Source: Roseococcus sp. SDR
Lineage (GTDB): Bacteria > Pseudomonadota > Alphaproteobacteria > Acetobacterales > Acetobacteraceae
Direction: 5' to 3'
DNA: 64,000 bases
Assembly (NCBI RefSeq): GCF_019083995.1
Contig: NZ_JAHRCU010000009.1
Location: 62,001 to 126,000 of the forward strand
Position numbers and translations under genes: made by a program. Below the pieces are notes generated by a model, which was not told the origin of the DNA, made no database searches, and worked only from the letters and a program-made list of their open reading frames with translations. Shown one piece after another: positions 49,263 through 59,711 of this stretch; positions within the stretch are counted from its first letter, which is position 1; every line of letters begins with the position of its first letter.

Positions 49263-51464
49263 TCAGGCGCGCGCCAGCAGCTTCGGCGCGGGCGGCACAA
49301 GTGCCTCCGGGGGCATCGGGCGGGCCACCAGCCAGCCCTGGATGATGTGGCAACCCGCCCGGCGCAGCGCCAAGGCCTGCTCCTCCGTCTCCACACCCTC
49401 GCCGATCACCTCGATCCCCATGCCCCGCGCCAGGGCCATGGTCGCCCGCAGCACGGCGTAGGATTTCGGGTCATCGGGCAGCCCTGCCGTGATCGAGCGA
49501 TCCAGCTTCAGCCGCTGCACCGGCAGCCGCACCACATGTGGCAGGCCCGAATGCCCGCCGCCAAAATCATCCAGGGCGAGTGGCACCCCCACCTCCCGCA
49601 GCGCGGCCAGGGTGCGCGCCACCCCCGGCAGGTCCCGGATCGCGAGATCCTCGGGAATCTCGATCTCCAGCTGCTCCGGGGGCACCCCGGCCGCGGTCAG
49701 CGCCTCGGCCACTTCAGCGGCGAAGGTCGGGTCATGCAGCGTCGCGATCGAGATGTTGATCCCGAGATTCAGCGGTGCCTCGGGGCGCGTCCCCCAGGCG
49801 GCCAGCAGGCCCACCGCGCGGTTGAGGACGAAGCGATCCAGCTCGAGCATCAAGCCCGCCTCGGCCGCCGTCACGAGCATCTCCGCCGGCGGCACCGTGC
49901 GGCCAAGCCGGGCGCTGTCCCAGCGGATCAGCGCCTCCGCGCCGACCATGCGCCCACTCTCGAGGTCAAGCTGAGGCTGCACATGCAGTTCCAGTTCGCC
50001 CGCGGCCAACGCCTCGCCGAACGCCTCGCGCAACTCGGCCCGCTGCTCGGCCCGCGCGCGCAGCGCGGGCTCGAACAGGGCCACCGCATCGCCGGAGGCG
50101 CCGCGCGCCTCGAAGAGCGCAAGGTCGGCCGCGCGCAGCAACTGGTCCGCCTCAACTCCATGCTCAGGCGCACAGGCGACGCCGAAGCTGCCGGACAAGG
50201 GCCATTCCGCGCCGCCGATCTCCACGGGGCGCCGCAGGGCCTGCCGGAGGCGCTCGGCCAGCGCGGCCGCGCCCTCATGCCCTGCGCCGAAGGCGAGGAC
50301 GGCGAACTCATCCCCGCCCAGGCGACCCACCAGATCGCCCGGGCGGACGCCCTCGCGCAGGCGCCGGCCCGCCTCGACCAGCAGCGCATCGCCGACGGCC
50401 TGGCCGTGGCGGGCATTGGCCGCCTTGAACTGGTCGATATCGACCAGCACCAGCACGCCGCGCCGCTCCGCAGCCAGCATCTCCTCCAGCGCGGCCCTGA
50501 AAGTGCCGCGGTTGATGAGGCCGGTCAGCGGATCGCGCTCGACCAACTGCTCGATCTGCTCCTGCGCGGCCTTCAGCGGCGTCACGTCCAGCACCGAGAG
50601 GATGCAGCCGCGCAACTCCGCGGCCGGATCGCCCGTCGCCGCATGGGCGGCCGAGACCCAGGGGGAGGCCGCGATCCGCAGGCGCCGATCCACCTGCCCG
50701 GGCAGGGTCAGGCATGCCTCGCTCTCCATCTCCGTGCTGAAGCCGAAGGGCCCATCCGGATCGGGCGCCGAGGTCAGCAGGAGGCCGGAGTCCGCCAGCC
50801 CTGGCGGGGCCTCCGCGCCGAACAGCGCCACCAGCCGGCGATTGGCGAAGACGGTCCGCCCCTCACCATCCAGCTGCCAGATGCCGACAGGCGCCATTTC
50901 GAGCAGGGCGCGCAGTCGCCCCTCGGATTCCGCCAGCGCCAGCTCACCGCGCTTCACGGCGGAGATATCCACGGCGAAAACCGCAACTTCGCCACCCGGC
51001 AGCCGGGTCTGGCGCACACGCTCCCAGCCGCCCTCGCCTGTCAGCACCTCGAAGGGCTCACCCACCGCATGGGCATGCTTGTCCAGCCGGCGGGCCATTT
51101 CGGCAGCGCGCTCACGCGGCGGGAGGTGGGCGAGCAGCGCCTGCATCACCTCGACCAGATGCGGATGCCGCCCCAGCGGCGCGACGCGGCGCGTCCAGCC
51201 CTGGCCCGGCCGGCCATTGTGCCAGGCCAGGCGCTGATCGGCCGCGTAGATGGAGACGCGATAGGGCGTGGCCGCCATGACCTGTCGCCAGAGCGCGACC
51301 TCGCGGCGCAGGCGGCAGGTCCACCAGCCGAGGAGCGCGAACGGCAGCACAGGAAGAAACAGCCAGGCCGGCGCCGACCACCAGGCAAGGCCAAGGAACA
51401 CCCCAACCACCAGGGCGATGCCCAGGCGAAGGATCGGCAGGTTCAGGCGCGGCGGATGGGGCAT
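49263..51464 (-). CDS. Membrane PAS-GGDEF-EAL c-di-GMP protein
   Basis: The 733-aa protein has two N-terminal TM helices (residues about 10-50), PAS-like sensory regions, a GGDEF domain and a C-terminal EAL domain. GGDEF: RDPLTGLINR and RLGGDEF, with an intact inhibitory RPGD just before it. EAL: GAEALIRWD, NISIATLHDP, EIPEDLAIRD, LDDFGGGHSGLPHV (normally DDFGTGYSSL), LKLDRS and GEGVETEEQ; the catalytic metal and base residues appear present. It may have phosphodiesterase activity with the GGDEF domain as cyclase or as a GTP-responsive regulator. Convergent with tyrA across repeat E. Confidence 0.92.
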   Translation of the reverse strand: MPHPPRLNLPILRLGIALVVGVFLGLAWWSAPAWLFLPVLPFALLGWWTCRLRREVALWRQVMAATPYRVSIYAADQRLAWHNGRPGQGWTRRVAPLGRHPHLVEVMQALLAHLPPRERAAEMARRLDKHAHAVGEPFEVLTGEGGWERVRQTRLPGGEVAVFAVDISAVKRGELALAESEGRLRALLEMAPVGIWQLDGEGRTVFANRRLVALFGAEAPPGLADSGLLLTSAPDPDGPFGFSTEMESEACLTLPGQVDRRLRIAASPWVSAAHAATGDPAAELRGCILSVLDVTPLKAAQEQIEQLVERDPLTGLINRGTFRAALEEMLAAERRGVLVLVDIDQFKAANARHGQAVGDALLVEAGRRLREGVRPGDLVGRLGGDEFAVLAFGAGHEGAAALAERLRQALRRPVEIGGAEWPLSGSFGVACAPEHGVEADQLLRAADLALFEARGASGDAVALFEPALRARAEQRAELREAFGEALAAGELELHVQPQLDLESGRMVGAEALIRWDSARLGRTVPPAEMLVTAAEAGLMLELDRFVLNRAVGLLAAWGTRPEAPLNLGINISIATLHDPTFAAEVAEALTAAGVPPEQLEIEIPEDLAIRDLPGVARTLAALREVGVPLALDDFGGGHSGLPHVVRLPVQRLKLDRSITAGLPDDPKSYAVLRATMALARGMGIEVIGEGVETEEQALALRRAGCHIIQGWLVARPMPPEALVPPAPKLLARA

Positions 51465-51538
51465 GTCACTCTCTTCCACGCGGAAGAAAGCGCCCGGGCC
51501 GGTTAAGCCTTCCTTGCAGCCACTCGGGAAAAACCGAC

Positions 51539-52273
51539 TCAGATCAGCGCGATGAGCGCCAATGCAGCCAGCACGCCGCCGGCCCCCAGCAGGAGGGCGC
51601 GCAGGGTGCCGCCGGCCGCCACCTGCCCCTCCGCCCGCGCCAGCAACCAACCCGCCGGCGCCACGCCGAGGAGCGTCACGAGCAGCGAGGGCCAGGCGCC
51701 CGGCGCATCGAGCAGCATCAGCGGCAGCAACGGGAGGAGGCCGCCCATCGCCTGACCAACGGCCAGCGCCGCCGCCTCCTGCGCCGCGCGGGCCGGTTGC
51801 GGCTCGATCAGGTCAAGCTCGAAGCGCATCATGAAATCCACCCAACGGCGCTTGTCGGCGGCGATGGCCTCCACCGCGCGGGCCAGCGTATCGCCACGCA
51901 GGCCGTAGCGGTGCAGCACGGCCGCGACCTCCCATCGCTCGCGCTCGGGGTATTCCTCGGTCTCGGCTTCCTCGCGGCGGCGCTCGGCCGCGTAGCGCTC
52001 TGTGGCGCCCAGCACGGCGAAGTACCGCGCCAGCGCGGCGACCACCGCCCCCGCACCCAGCGCCGCGAGGCCGCCCGCCAGCAGCGCGGGCCCGCTGATG
52101 CCCCCCGCCAGCAGGCCGATGATGACGGCGAGCGGCAGCACCGGCCCCTGCGCCAGCCCGGTCAGGAAGGGTACTTCCGCGCGGCTCAGCAGCGCGTGCT
52201 GTTCGCCCTCCGGCGGGCCGGGCGGGGCGGGCGGCAATCCGTCGCGATAGGGGTGGGGCGCGGGGTGGTCCAT
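51539..52273 (-). CDS. VIT1/CCC1-family (ferritin-like) iron/manganese transporter
   Basis: The 244-aa membrane protein of the vacuolar iron transporter family has a cytoplasmic N-terminus, TM helices from about residue 35, and a central charged hydrophilic segment rich in Glu (RREEAETEEYPERERWEVAAVLHRYGL). That segment corresponds to the metal-binding helical domain, with WVDFMMRFELDLIEPQP after it, then three more TM helices. It probably moves Fe2+/Mn2+ out of the cytoplasm. It is monocistronic. Confidence 0.84.
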   Translation of the reverse strand: MDHPAPHPYRDGLPPAPPGPPEGEQHALLSRAEVPFLTGLAQGPVLPLAVIIGLLAGGISGPALLAGGLAALGAGAVVAALARYFAVLGATERYAAERRREEAETEEYPERERWEVAAVLHRYGLRGDTLARAVEAIAADKRRWVDFMMRFELDLIEPQPARAAQEAAALAVGQAMGGLLPLLPLMLLDAPGAWPSLLVTLLGVAPAGWLLARAEGQVAAGGTLRALLLGAGGVLAALALIALI

Positions 52274-52324
52274 CGCGCGGTTCTACCTCATCCACGCCGC
52301 GTGACGAAACCTTCGCGTGGCGCA

Positions 52325-52354
52325 CGAAAAAAGGGCGCCCCTTGCGGAGCGCCC
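52325..52354 (-). terminator. Rho-independent terminator of cold-shock gene
   Basis: On the minus strand an 8-bp stem (52347-52354 with 52329-52336) runs straight into a TTTTTT tract at 52325-52330, about 35 nt after the gene. Confidence 0.86.
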
Positions 52355-52388
52355 TTCATCATCCGCGATCCCGGAGGGATCGCCGAAT

Positions 52389-52592
52389 TCAGCCGGCCTT
52401 GAGGTTGACCGCGGAGGTCTTGCCGCGCTCTTCCGCCAGCTCGTAGGAAATCTGCTGGCCGTCCTTCAGGCCCTGCAGGCCGGCGGCCTGAACCGCCGTG
52501 ATGTGCACGAACACATCGGAACCACCGCCGGCCGGCGAGATGAAGCCGTAACCCTTGGTGGCGTTGAACCATTTCACGGTGCCAGAAGCCAT
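52389..52592 (-). CDS. Cold-shock domain protein (Csp)
   Basis: This 67-aa single OB-fold nucleic-acid-binding protein begins MASGTVKWFNATKGYGFISP, which includes the RNP1 motif KGYGFI, and has RNP2 DVFVHI. It ends QQISYELAEERGKTSAVNL. It acts as an RNA chaperone. ATG 52592 is 9 nt from GGAG; an in-frame ATG at 52607 would add five residues. The leader upstream is long, as is usual for cold-shock genes. Confidence 0.94.
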   Translation of the reverse strand: MASGTVKWFNATKGYGFISPAGGGSDVFVHITAVQAAGLQGLKDGQQISYELAEERGKTSAVNLKAG

Positions 52593-52851
52593 CCGCTTAT
52601 TCTCCAAAATCCTGCGCGCGGGAATCTCCGGCGCATATCACCCACTCCAGCCGGACTTCGCAGAACACGCGCTGATCGCCCGCACCTTTCCCGGCAGGGG
52701 CACGCGTTGTCCGGCGGGTACACATCCAGCGGGTCTGAAGAGAGCTTCTGGGGTCGGCACGGCAAGACGAAGGTGAGGCGCACAAGCGCAGATCGCCCCG
52801 GCGAAGTCAAACAAAACCGGTCGGCCTGCTGCCATGCACGGCACGCGTGGC
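52593..52851 (-). other. Non-coding leader/promoter region of the cold-shock gene
   Basis: The gap between the cold-shock gene and groEL is about 320 bp. Apart from the groEL terminator at its far end, I see no gene. It holds a possible minus-strand -35 (TTTGACT near 52804-52810) with a poor -10, which would give a 5' leader of about 190 nt. No cold-box motif was recognised. Open frames crossing it look like chance. Confidence 0.4.
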
Positions 52852-52884
52852 GCAAAAAGAAAGGGCGGCCCTTGCGGACCGCCC
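52852..52884 (-). terminator. Rho-independent terminator of groESL
   Basis: On the minus strand a GC stem (GGGCGG / CCGCCC, 52863-52884) is followed by TTTCTTTTT at 52854-52862. It lies about 30 nt past the groEL stop. Confidence 0.86.
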
Positions 52885-52913
52885 CTCTCGTTTCGCGTCG
52901 AGCGAAGGACTTC

Positions 52914-54569
<1,656 letters not shown>

Positions 54570-54605
54570 TCATATGGGGTTGAAAGCGATGGTCGTGCGG
54601 GCCGA

Positions 54606-54896
54606 TCAGGCCTCGACGATGCCCATCACGTCGGATTCCTTCATGATCAGCAGCTCTTCGCCGTTGACCTTCACCTCGGTGCCGGACCACTTGCCGAACA
54701 GGATGCGGTCACCCGCCTTCACGTCGAGCGGGCGGACCTCGCCCTTGTCGTTGATGGTGCCGGCGCCAACGGCCAGAACCTCACCCTCCTGCGGCTTCTC
54801 CTTGGCGGTGTCGGGGATGATGATGCCGCCCGCGGTCTTTTCCTCGGCCGTGATGCGGCGAACGAGAACGCGGTCGTGCAAGGGGCGGAACTTCAT
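54606..54896 (-). CDS. groS: Co-chaperonin GroES
   Basis: The 96-aa lid subunit for GroEL begins [22 protein letters not shown]. The mobile loop is [10 protein letters not shown], followed by [34 protein letters not shown] 54896 follows an AGGAGGAAA site. It is the first gene of the groESL operon, with two CIRCE operators upstream. Confidence 0.98.
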   Translation of the reverse strand: MKFRPLHDRVLVRRITAEEKTAGGIIIPDTAKEKPQEGEVLAVGAGTINDKGEVRPLDVKAGDRILFGKWSGTEVKVNGEELLIMKESDVMGIVEA

Positions 54897-54954
54897 GTCG
54901 GTTCTTTCCTCCTGATGAGTCAGGCTATGGGAACCTCCCCGCGTGCGGCGCCTG

Positions 54955-54981
54955 TTGGCACTCACTGGCGAGGAGTGCCAG
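54955..54981 (-). promoter_or_regulatory. CIRCE operator 1 (HrcA)
   Basis: TTGGCACTC-N9-GAGTGCCAG matches the TTAGCACTC-N9-GAGTGCTAA consensus except in the outer positions, which are changed symmetrically. It overlaps the predicted transcription start of groESL, an ideal repressor position. Confidence 0.9.
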
Positions 54982-54982
54982 G

Positions 54983-55011
54983 GAGTTAGGCGGGGCCTCG
55001 GCCAGAGTCAA
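54983..55011 (-). promoter_or_regulatory. groESL promoter
   Basis: On the minus strand TTGACT (55006-55011), 17 nt, TAACTC (54983-54988). It lies exactly between the two CIRCE elements. The CTTGA start of the -35 would also suit RpoH. Confidence 0.6.
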
Positions 55012-55020
55012 GGCGGATGG

Positions 55021-55047
55021 CAGCACTCTTCGAGTGCGAGTGCTAAT
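55021..55047 (-). promoter_or_regulatory. CIRCE operator 2 (HrcA)
   Basis: Plus strand GCAGCACTC-N9-GAGTGCTAA: the right arm is a perfect consensus half and the left arm differs at two outer bases. It sits just upstream of the -35, 66 bp centre-to-centre from operator 1. Confidence 0.88.
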
Positions 55048-55187
55048 CACCTGATTCCACAAAAGATTTTTCTAGCGAAGCCGCTTCCGATCATGTCAGC
55101 CTCATGACGTGACCAGCCCGAGCAACGGGCCGGCCGGAGGATCAGCCGGTCCCGCGGGTTGGAGACGACCCTGACGGAGGCTGCCTG

Positions 55188-55460
55188 ATGCTGGATGTTC
55201 TCTCCCCCATGGTCCGCCAAAAGGACTGGCGCCTGACCACGGCGGAAATCCTCTACCACATGCCCGACCACCCGGGCGTTCTTCAGACCTTCATCTGGCA
55301 GAAGCACGATTTGGCGCCGAGTTTTCCCGAACTGACCCGCTTTCTGGACTACTGGAAGCGCGAAATCGAAGGGCCGCTCCACTCCGTCCGCGTGGCCAGC
55401 GCCGCCCTGATCCGCCCGGCGGACCTGAAATACGCCAACGGGGTGTTTTTGTTGCATTAA
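55188..55460 (+). CDS. Usg-like protein
   Basis: The 90-aa protein is nearly identical in pattern to the alphaproteobacterial Usg family (LTTAEILYHMPDHPGVLQTFIWQ; FPELTRFLDYWKREIEGPLHSVRVA; the C-terminal GVFLLH). The function is unknown; the name comes from an association with trp genes in some species, which is not seen here. It is divergent from groESL. Confidence 0.85.
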   Translation: MLDVLSPMVRQKDWRLTTAEILYHMPDHPGVLQTFIWQKHDLAPSFPELTRFLDYWKREIEGPLHSVRVASAALIRPADLKYANGVFLLH

Positions 55461-55477
55461 CCGCCCAGAGATTTTTT

Positions 55478-55565
55478 GCGCCCTCAGGCGCCGGGCGCGC
55501 GCGCCCGCGCGCTTGGCTTCGGATCGCTGAAGCGCTCCGCCGGCCGCACGTGCGGCCGGATTCGG
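55478..55565 (+). repeat. Post-stop three-hairpin repeat, copy F
   Basis: Starts 18 nt after the usg stop, same sense, just after a TTTTTT run. It has GCCCTCAGGCGCCGGGC, stem 1 (GCGCGC, loop GCCC, GCGCGC), CTTGGCTTC, stem 2 (GGATCGC, loop TGAA, GCGCTCC; one mismatch), stem 3 (CCGGCCGC, loop ACGT, GCGGCCGG) and the tail ATTCGG. Confidence 0.82.
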
Positions 55566-55607
55566 CATTGTCGCAACCCACATCCTTCGCGTGGCGCGCC
55601 TGGGGGC

Positions 55608-56858
55608 TTACTTCCCCGCGCCACTCCAGGTGATCGCCCCCGCCGTGCCGCAGGCGCCACAGAGCGGCTTCCATTCGGAATGCTCCGCCCCACAATGCCC
55701 GCAGCGCCAGACCGGTGGCACCGGGGCCATCGCCGCCTCGCGCAGCCAGCCTGCCTCGCGCTCGCGCGCCGCATCCGGCCCGTGCTCGGCCCGCTCGACC
55801 TCGCCCAGCAGGGCGTAGCAGCGCTGGTCCGCCTGCCCGGTCTCGCGCCAGAGGGTCAGCTCATGCCGCGCGCGCCCGGTCAGCCCAGCCTCGAAGGCGA
55901 TGCGCGCGCGCAGCAGCCGGCTTTCCGGATGGGTGGGGGTGTGGCGCGTCAATTCCTCCACCAGCCGCACCCGGCGGATGCGGTCCGTGTCCAGGCTCAG
56001 CACCAGCTCCGCGATGCCCGGATGCGGTGCCGCATTCCAGCCGCGCTGCAGCACCCCCCGCGCCCGGCGCTGCTGCCCGGCATCCAGCAGCCGCGTCGCA
56101 TGGGCGATGACGCCTGGCGCGAAGCCGGGCTCGGCCAGGAAGGCCTGGCGCTCCAGCTCGGCCGCACGGACCGGGTCACGCTCCTGCAGGGCGGCGGCGA
56201 GGCTGAGTGCGGCACGGGGCGCATCCGCGCCGGAGAGCGCCAGCGCCTCGCTCCAATCCTGCCGGCGCCGTGCCACCTCCGACCGCTCGGCGCGGAGCCA
56301 ATCGGCCTCAGGCTCGACCGCCTGCGCCTCGGCCGCGATCTCGCGCGCCGCATCCCAGTCGCCCCGCGCTTCCGCCTGGCGCAACAGCCCGCGCAGGCCG
56401 AGGAAGCGCGCCTCGGGTTGGGCCGCGAGCGCCTGGAAGGCCTCGGCGGCGGCGGCCTCATCCCCCTCGGCGCGGGAGGCCTCGGCCGCCAGCAGCAGCA
56501 ATTGCGGGCTGTCGCCCATCAGCCGCCGCGCCCGCGTCACCTCGATCCGCGCCGCCTCCGCCCGGCCCGCCGCCAGCGCCACCAGGGCGCGTGTCAGCGC
56601 CTGTTCGCCCTCGGCCCGGTGCGCCCGCTCCAGCCGCAACCGCCGCCGCAGGGGCCAGGCCAGCAGCCAGGACCAGAGCCGCAGCAGCGCGTGCAGCAGC
56701 AGGAAGGCCAAGGCCAGCAGGATCAGCGCGGCGGCCAGCGGCGCCCCGATCCAGAGGTCGCCATGCCGAATCTCGACGCTGCCGCCCAGCTCCATCAGCC
56801 AGATCACGCCGGCGAAGCCCGCCAGCAGCACCAGCAGCAGCTTGAGGACCAGCCGCAT
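55608..56858 (-). CDS. hemY: HemY-family haem-biosynthesis-associated membrane protein
   Basis: The 416-aa protein has two N-terminal TM helices (LKLLLVLLAGFAGVIWLMELGG and a second near residues 38-60), then a TPR-like helical domain. The C-terminus is a zinc ribbon, WRCGHCGAEHSEWKPLCGACG, with four cysteines. This is the HemY of the hemCDXY cluster type, not protoporphyrinogen oxidase. Its ATG overlaps the stop of the Mic60-like gene (TGATG). Its role in haem synthesis is not well defined. Confidence 0.9.
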   Translation of the reverse strand: MRLVLKLLLVLLAGFAGVIWLMELGGSVEIRHGDLWIGAPLAAALILLALAFLLLHALLRLWSWLLAWPLRRRLRLERAHRAEGEQALTRALVALAAGRAEAARIEVTRARRLMGDSPQLLLLAAEASRAEGDEAAAAEAFQALAAQPEARFLGLRGLLRQAEARGDWDAAREIAAEAQAVEPEADWLRAERSEVARRRQDWSEALALSGADAPRAALSLAAALQERDPVRAAELERQAFLAEPGFAPGVIAHATRLLDAGQQRRARGVLQRGWNAAPHPGIAELVLSLDTDRIRRVRLVEELTRHTPTHPESRLLRARIAFEAGLTGRARHELTLWRETGQADQRCYALLGEVERAEHGPDAAREREAGWLREAAMAPVPPVWRCGHCGAEHSEWKPLCGACGTAGAITWSGAGK

Positions 56859-57991
56859 CAGCCGCCGGCCAGCGCCCTGAGCGCGAAGCGCGCCTGGGCC
56901 AGGGCCTGCGCCTCTTCCAGCCAGGCGCGCAGGCCCTGGCGCAGCGGCTCCGGCAGGCGCGAGAGATGGCCGAGCGCGCCCTCCACATCCCCCGCCTCCA
57001 GCGCGCGGCGGGCGCGTTCCACATTCACCTCGGTCGCATCGCCCCAGACCACCTCCTCGCCGCGGCGGATGGTGAGCAGGCTGTTCAGCCGGGGCAGCGT
57101 GCCCTCCTGCGCCACCGCCCGTGCCTGGCGCAAAGCCTCCTCGAAGCCGAGGCGCAGCGCAGGCTCCGTCGGCGGCGGAGTGGTGGCGAAGCGGGCCAGC
57201 GCCGGCGGCGCCGTCTGACCCAACCGCGCCAGCGCGGGCGCCAGCGGCTGCCCGGCATCGAGCAGCGCGCGCAGCGCATCAATGGCCGCCAGCCGCTCGG
57301 TCCGCGCCTCGGCCGCCGCGAGGCGCTGCAAGGCCTGCTCGACGGGCGCCAGCCGCTGCGCCGCCTGCGCCTCCATGGCCGCGACGCGCTGCGCGACCAG
57401 CGCCTCCAGCGCGGCGAGGCGCTGCAGCAGCCCGGTTTCCAGATTGGTCACGCGCTGGCCAAGGCTCGCCTCGCCCGCCAGACGCGCCTGATCGAGCTGC
57501 GCGACGCGCGCGCCCAGCGCCTGTTCCGCCGCCTCGCGCCGCGCGATGATACTGGCCTCGAGCGCGGCGAGGCGCTGATCGAGCCGCGCCGTCCCGGCCG
57601 CCTCCACCGCCGCCGTCGCCTGGGCGATGCGCTGCGTCAGCGCCGTCTCCAGCGCCGCGATGCGTTCCTGCAACGCCACTTGCCCGGCCGCGCGATCCGC
57701 TGCGACCTGCCGCTCCAGCGCGGCCAGCGCCACGGGGTCGCCCGCCGGGCGGTCGCTCAGCAGGCGGATGGTCGCCTCGGCTGCCGCCAGACGCGTCAGC
57801 GCGGCCTCCAGCGCCGCCGGCTCCACCACCGGGCGTGCCGCGAGCTGCGCGATCCGCGCCTCGGCCGCCGCCACGCGTTCATCCGTCCGCGCCGGCGGCG
57901 TGCGCCCGCTCAGCAGCCAGAGGATGGCCAGCACCAGCAGCAGCCCCGCGCCCAGCAGCGCCACCCAGGCGGGATCGAGCTTGCGGGTCAT
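56858..57991 (-). CDS. Mitofilin/Mic60-like inner-membrane protein
   Basis: The 377-aa protein has a single N-terminal TM helix (residues about 9-29), a long coiled coil of repeated LE/A-x-R heptads (AALEASIIARREAAEQ; NLETGLLQRLAALEALVAQRVAAMEAQ) and a C-terminal mitofilin-signature-like region (VWGDATEVNVERARRALEAGDVEGALGHLSRL). It is the bacterial homologue of Mic60, found with haem genes in alphaproteobacteria, and has a membrane-shaping role in that group. It overlaps hemD by ATGA. Confidence 0.85.
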   Translation of the reverse strand: MTRKLDPAWVALLGAGLLLVLAILWLLSGRTPPARTDERVAAAEARIAQLAARPVVEPAALEAALTRLAAAEATIRLLSDRPAGDPVALAALERQVAADRAAGQVALQERIAALETALTQRIAQATAAVEAAGTARLDQRLAALEASIIARREAAEQALGARVAQLDQARLAGEASLGQRVTNLETGLLQRLAALEALVAQRVAAMEAQAAQRLAPVEQALQRLAAAEARTERLAAIDALRALLDAGQPLAPALARLGQTAPPALARFATTPPPTEPALRLGFEEALRQARAVAQEGTLPRLNSLLTIRRGEEVVWGDATEVNVERARRALEAGDVEGALGHLSRLPEPLRQGLRAWLEEAQALAQARFALRALAGG

Positions 57992-58677
57992 GGCAGCAGC
58001 TCCAAGAGATGGTCCTGGTCCGGCCGCGCCGCCACGCGAAGGCCCCGCCAGGAGACCCCTTCCAGCGCCGCCGCCACGCGCGGGCTGATCGCCAGCGCCT
58101 CGATGCCCTGGAGCGCCGAAGCCAATCCGCCGCCCGTGAGCAGCGCCACGCTACACGCCGCACTGCGGGGCGAGAAGAACATCGCGTGTGACACTTGGCC
58201 CGCCAGCAGCGCGGCCCTTGCCGCCTCCGGCAGGGTGGTCGCCTCGCGCGCCGCATAGACCACGCGGCGGATCACCCGGAAGCCGCGCGCCCGCAGCAGC
58301 GCCGTGAGGTCGAGCGAATAGCCCTCGCCCACCGCCAGCAGCAGCGGGCCGTCGGCGGGGCGCAGGGTCTCGGCGCAAAGTTCCGCCAGCGCCGCCGCAT
58401 CACCGCCCGCAGCGCGCACATCGGCAAAGCCAGAAGCGCGCGCCGCCTCGGCCGTCGCCGTGCCCACCGCCAGCACGCGGATGGCCCAGGGGGTCAACGC
58501 ACGCGCCGCCGCGCGGCTGGTCAGGAGCAGGGCCTGGGCGTGGGCGGGTGGCGCCAGCGGGCGTGGCGCCAGCAGCAGCGCCGGCGCCAGCACCGGCGTG
58601 AAGCCCAGCGCGCTCAGCCGCCTGGCGGTCTCGGCCGCGCCCGGTTCGGGCCGGGTGACGAGAACGCCGCCCTTCAC
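57988..58677 (-). CDS. hemD: Uroporphyrinogen-III synthase
   Basis: This enzyme cyclises hydroxymethylbilane to uroporphyrinogen III. The 229-aa bilobal protein is poorly conserved as is usual, with VLVTRPEPGAAETARRLSALGF at the N-terminus, ALLLTSRAAARALTPW and VVYAAREA in the first part, and FFSPRSAACSVALL later. The start is a GTG at 58677, 1 nt after the hemC stop. Position between hemC and the mitofilin/hemY pair supports the call. Confidence 0.86.
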   Translation of the reverse strand: MKGGVLVTRPEPGAAETARRLSALGFTPVLAPALLLAPRPLAPPAHAQALLLTSRAAARALTPWAIRVLAVGTATAEAARASGFADVRAAGGDAAALAELCAETLRPADGPLLLAVGEGYSLDLTALLRARGFRVIRRVVYAAREATTLPEAARAALLAGQVSHAMFFSPRSAACSVALLTGGGLASALQGIEALAISPRVAAALEGVSWRGLRVAARPDQDHLLELLP

Positions 58678-58678
58678 G

Positions 58679-59686
58679 TCAGCCGAAGATGTCGGCCGGG
58701 CTATCCGCCCGCAATTCCTCACCCAGCGCGGCGCCAATCCGTGCCGCATCCTCGGCCGCGCCGCGCACCTCGCGCTTGAGCAGGAAGCTGCCATCCTCCC
58801 GCGCCACCAGGCCGGTCAGCTGCAGCGTCCCATCCGTCAGCAGCCGCGCATGCCCGCCGATCGGCGTCCGGCAGGAGCCGTCCAGCGCCGCCAGCAGCGC
58901 GCGCTCCGCCTTGGAGACGGCCGCCGCCTCGCGATCCTCGATGCCCGAGAGCAGCTCATGCAGCTCCACGTCATCCGCGCGGGTGGTGATGCCGACGATG
59001 CCCTGGCCGGCCGCCGGCACCATCACCTCGGGCGGCAGGACCACGCCGGCGCGATCCTCCAGCCCCAGGCGGCGCAGCCCGGCCAGCGCCAGCAGCGTCG
59101 CCGTCACTTCGCCACGGGCCACGCGGTCCAGCCGCGTCTGCACATTGCCGCGCAGGGTCACCACCTTCAGGTCCGGCCGCGCGGCCAGCAGCTGCGACTG
59201 CCGCCGCAGCGAGGAAGAGCCGACGACGGCGCCGCGCGGCAGGCAGGCATAGGGGTCGGAGGGGTCCGGCGTGCCGCAGCCCGGGCCCAGCACCAGCGCA
59301 TCGCGCGCATCCTCCCGCCGCAGCGTGCAGGCGAGCACGATGCCGGGGGGCATCTCGGTCTCCAGATCCTTCAGCGAATGCACGGCGAAATCCACGCGCC
59401 GGTCCAGCAGCGCCTCATGGATTTCCTTGGCGAACAGGCCCTTGCCGCCGATCTCGGCGAGCCGCCGGTTCTGCACCAGGTCGCCCGTGGTGGCGATGGC
59501 GTGCTCCTCGAAGGCATTCACGCCGCGCAGCACCGGGCAGAAGCCGGTGATGATCTCGAGGAAATGCCGCGTCTGCCACAGCGCCAGCGGCGAGGCGCGC
59601 GTGCCCACGCGCAGCGGCAGCGCGCGCATGCGGGAATGCTTGGCCGGGTGCGAAGCCGGGCTCGGGGCGGACATGGCGGAAGACAT
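58679..59686 (-). CDS. hemC: Hydroxymethylbilane synthase (porphobilinogen deaminase)
   Basis: This enzyme polymerises four porphobilinogens into hydroxymethylbilane. The 335-aa protein has [45 protein letters not shown] (catalytic Asp), [12 protein letters not shown] and the dipyrromethane cofactor Cys in [14 protein letters not shown] 59686 is about 10 nt from a TATATG -10-like element and would give a near-leaderless mRNA; ATG 59674 is the alternative. Divergent from tsaD with a 25-bp gap. Confidence 0.94.
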   Translation of the reverse strand: MSSAMSAPSPASHPAKHSRMRALPLRVGTRASPLALWQTRHFLEIITGFCPVLRGVNAFEEHAIATTGDLVQNRRLAEIGGKGLFAKEIHEALLDRRVDFAVHSLKDLETEMPPGIVLACTLRREDARDALVLGPGCGTPDPSDPYACLPRGAVVGSSSLRRQSQLLAARPDLKVVTLRGNVQTRLDRVARGEVTATLLALAGLRRLGLEDRAGVVLPPEVMVPAAGQGIVGITTRADDVELHELLSGIEDREAAAVSKAERALLAALDGSCRTPIGGHARLLTDGTLQLTGLVAREDGSFLLKREVRGAAEDAARIGAALGEELRADSPADIFG

Positions 59687-59711
59687 CGGCGCGTCATATA
59701 GGGCGGGAGTG

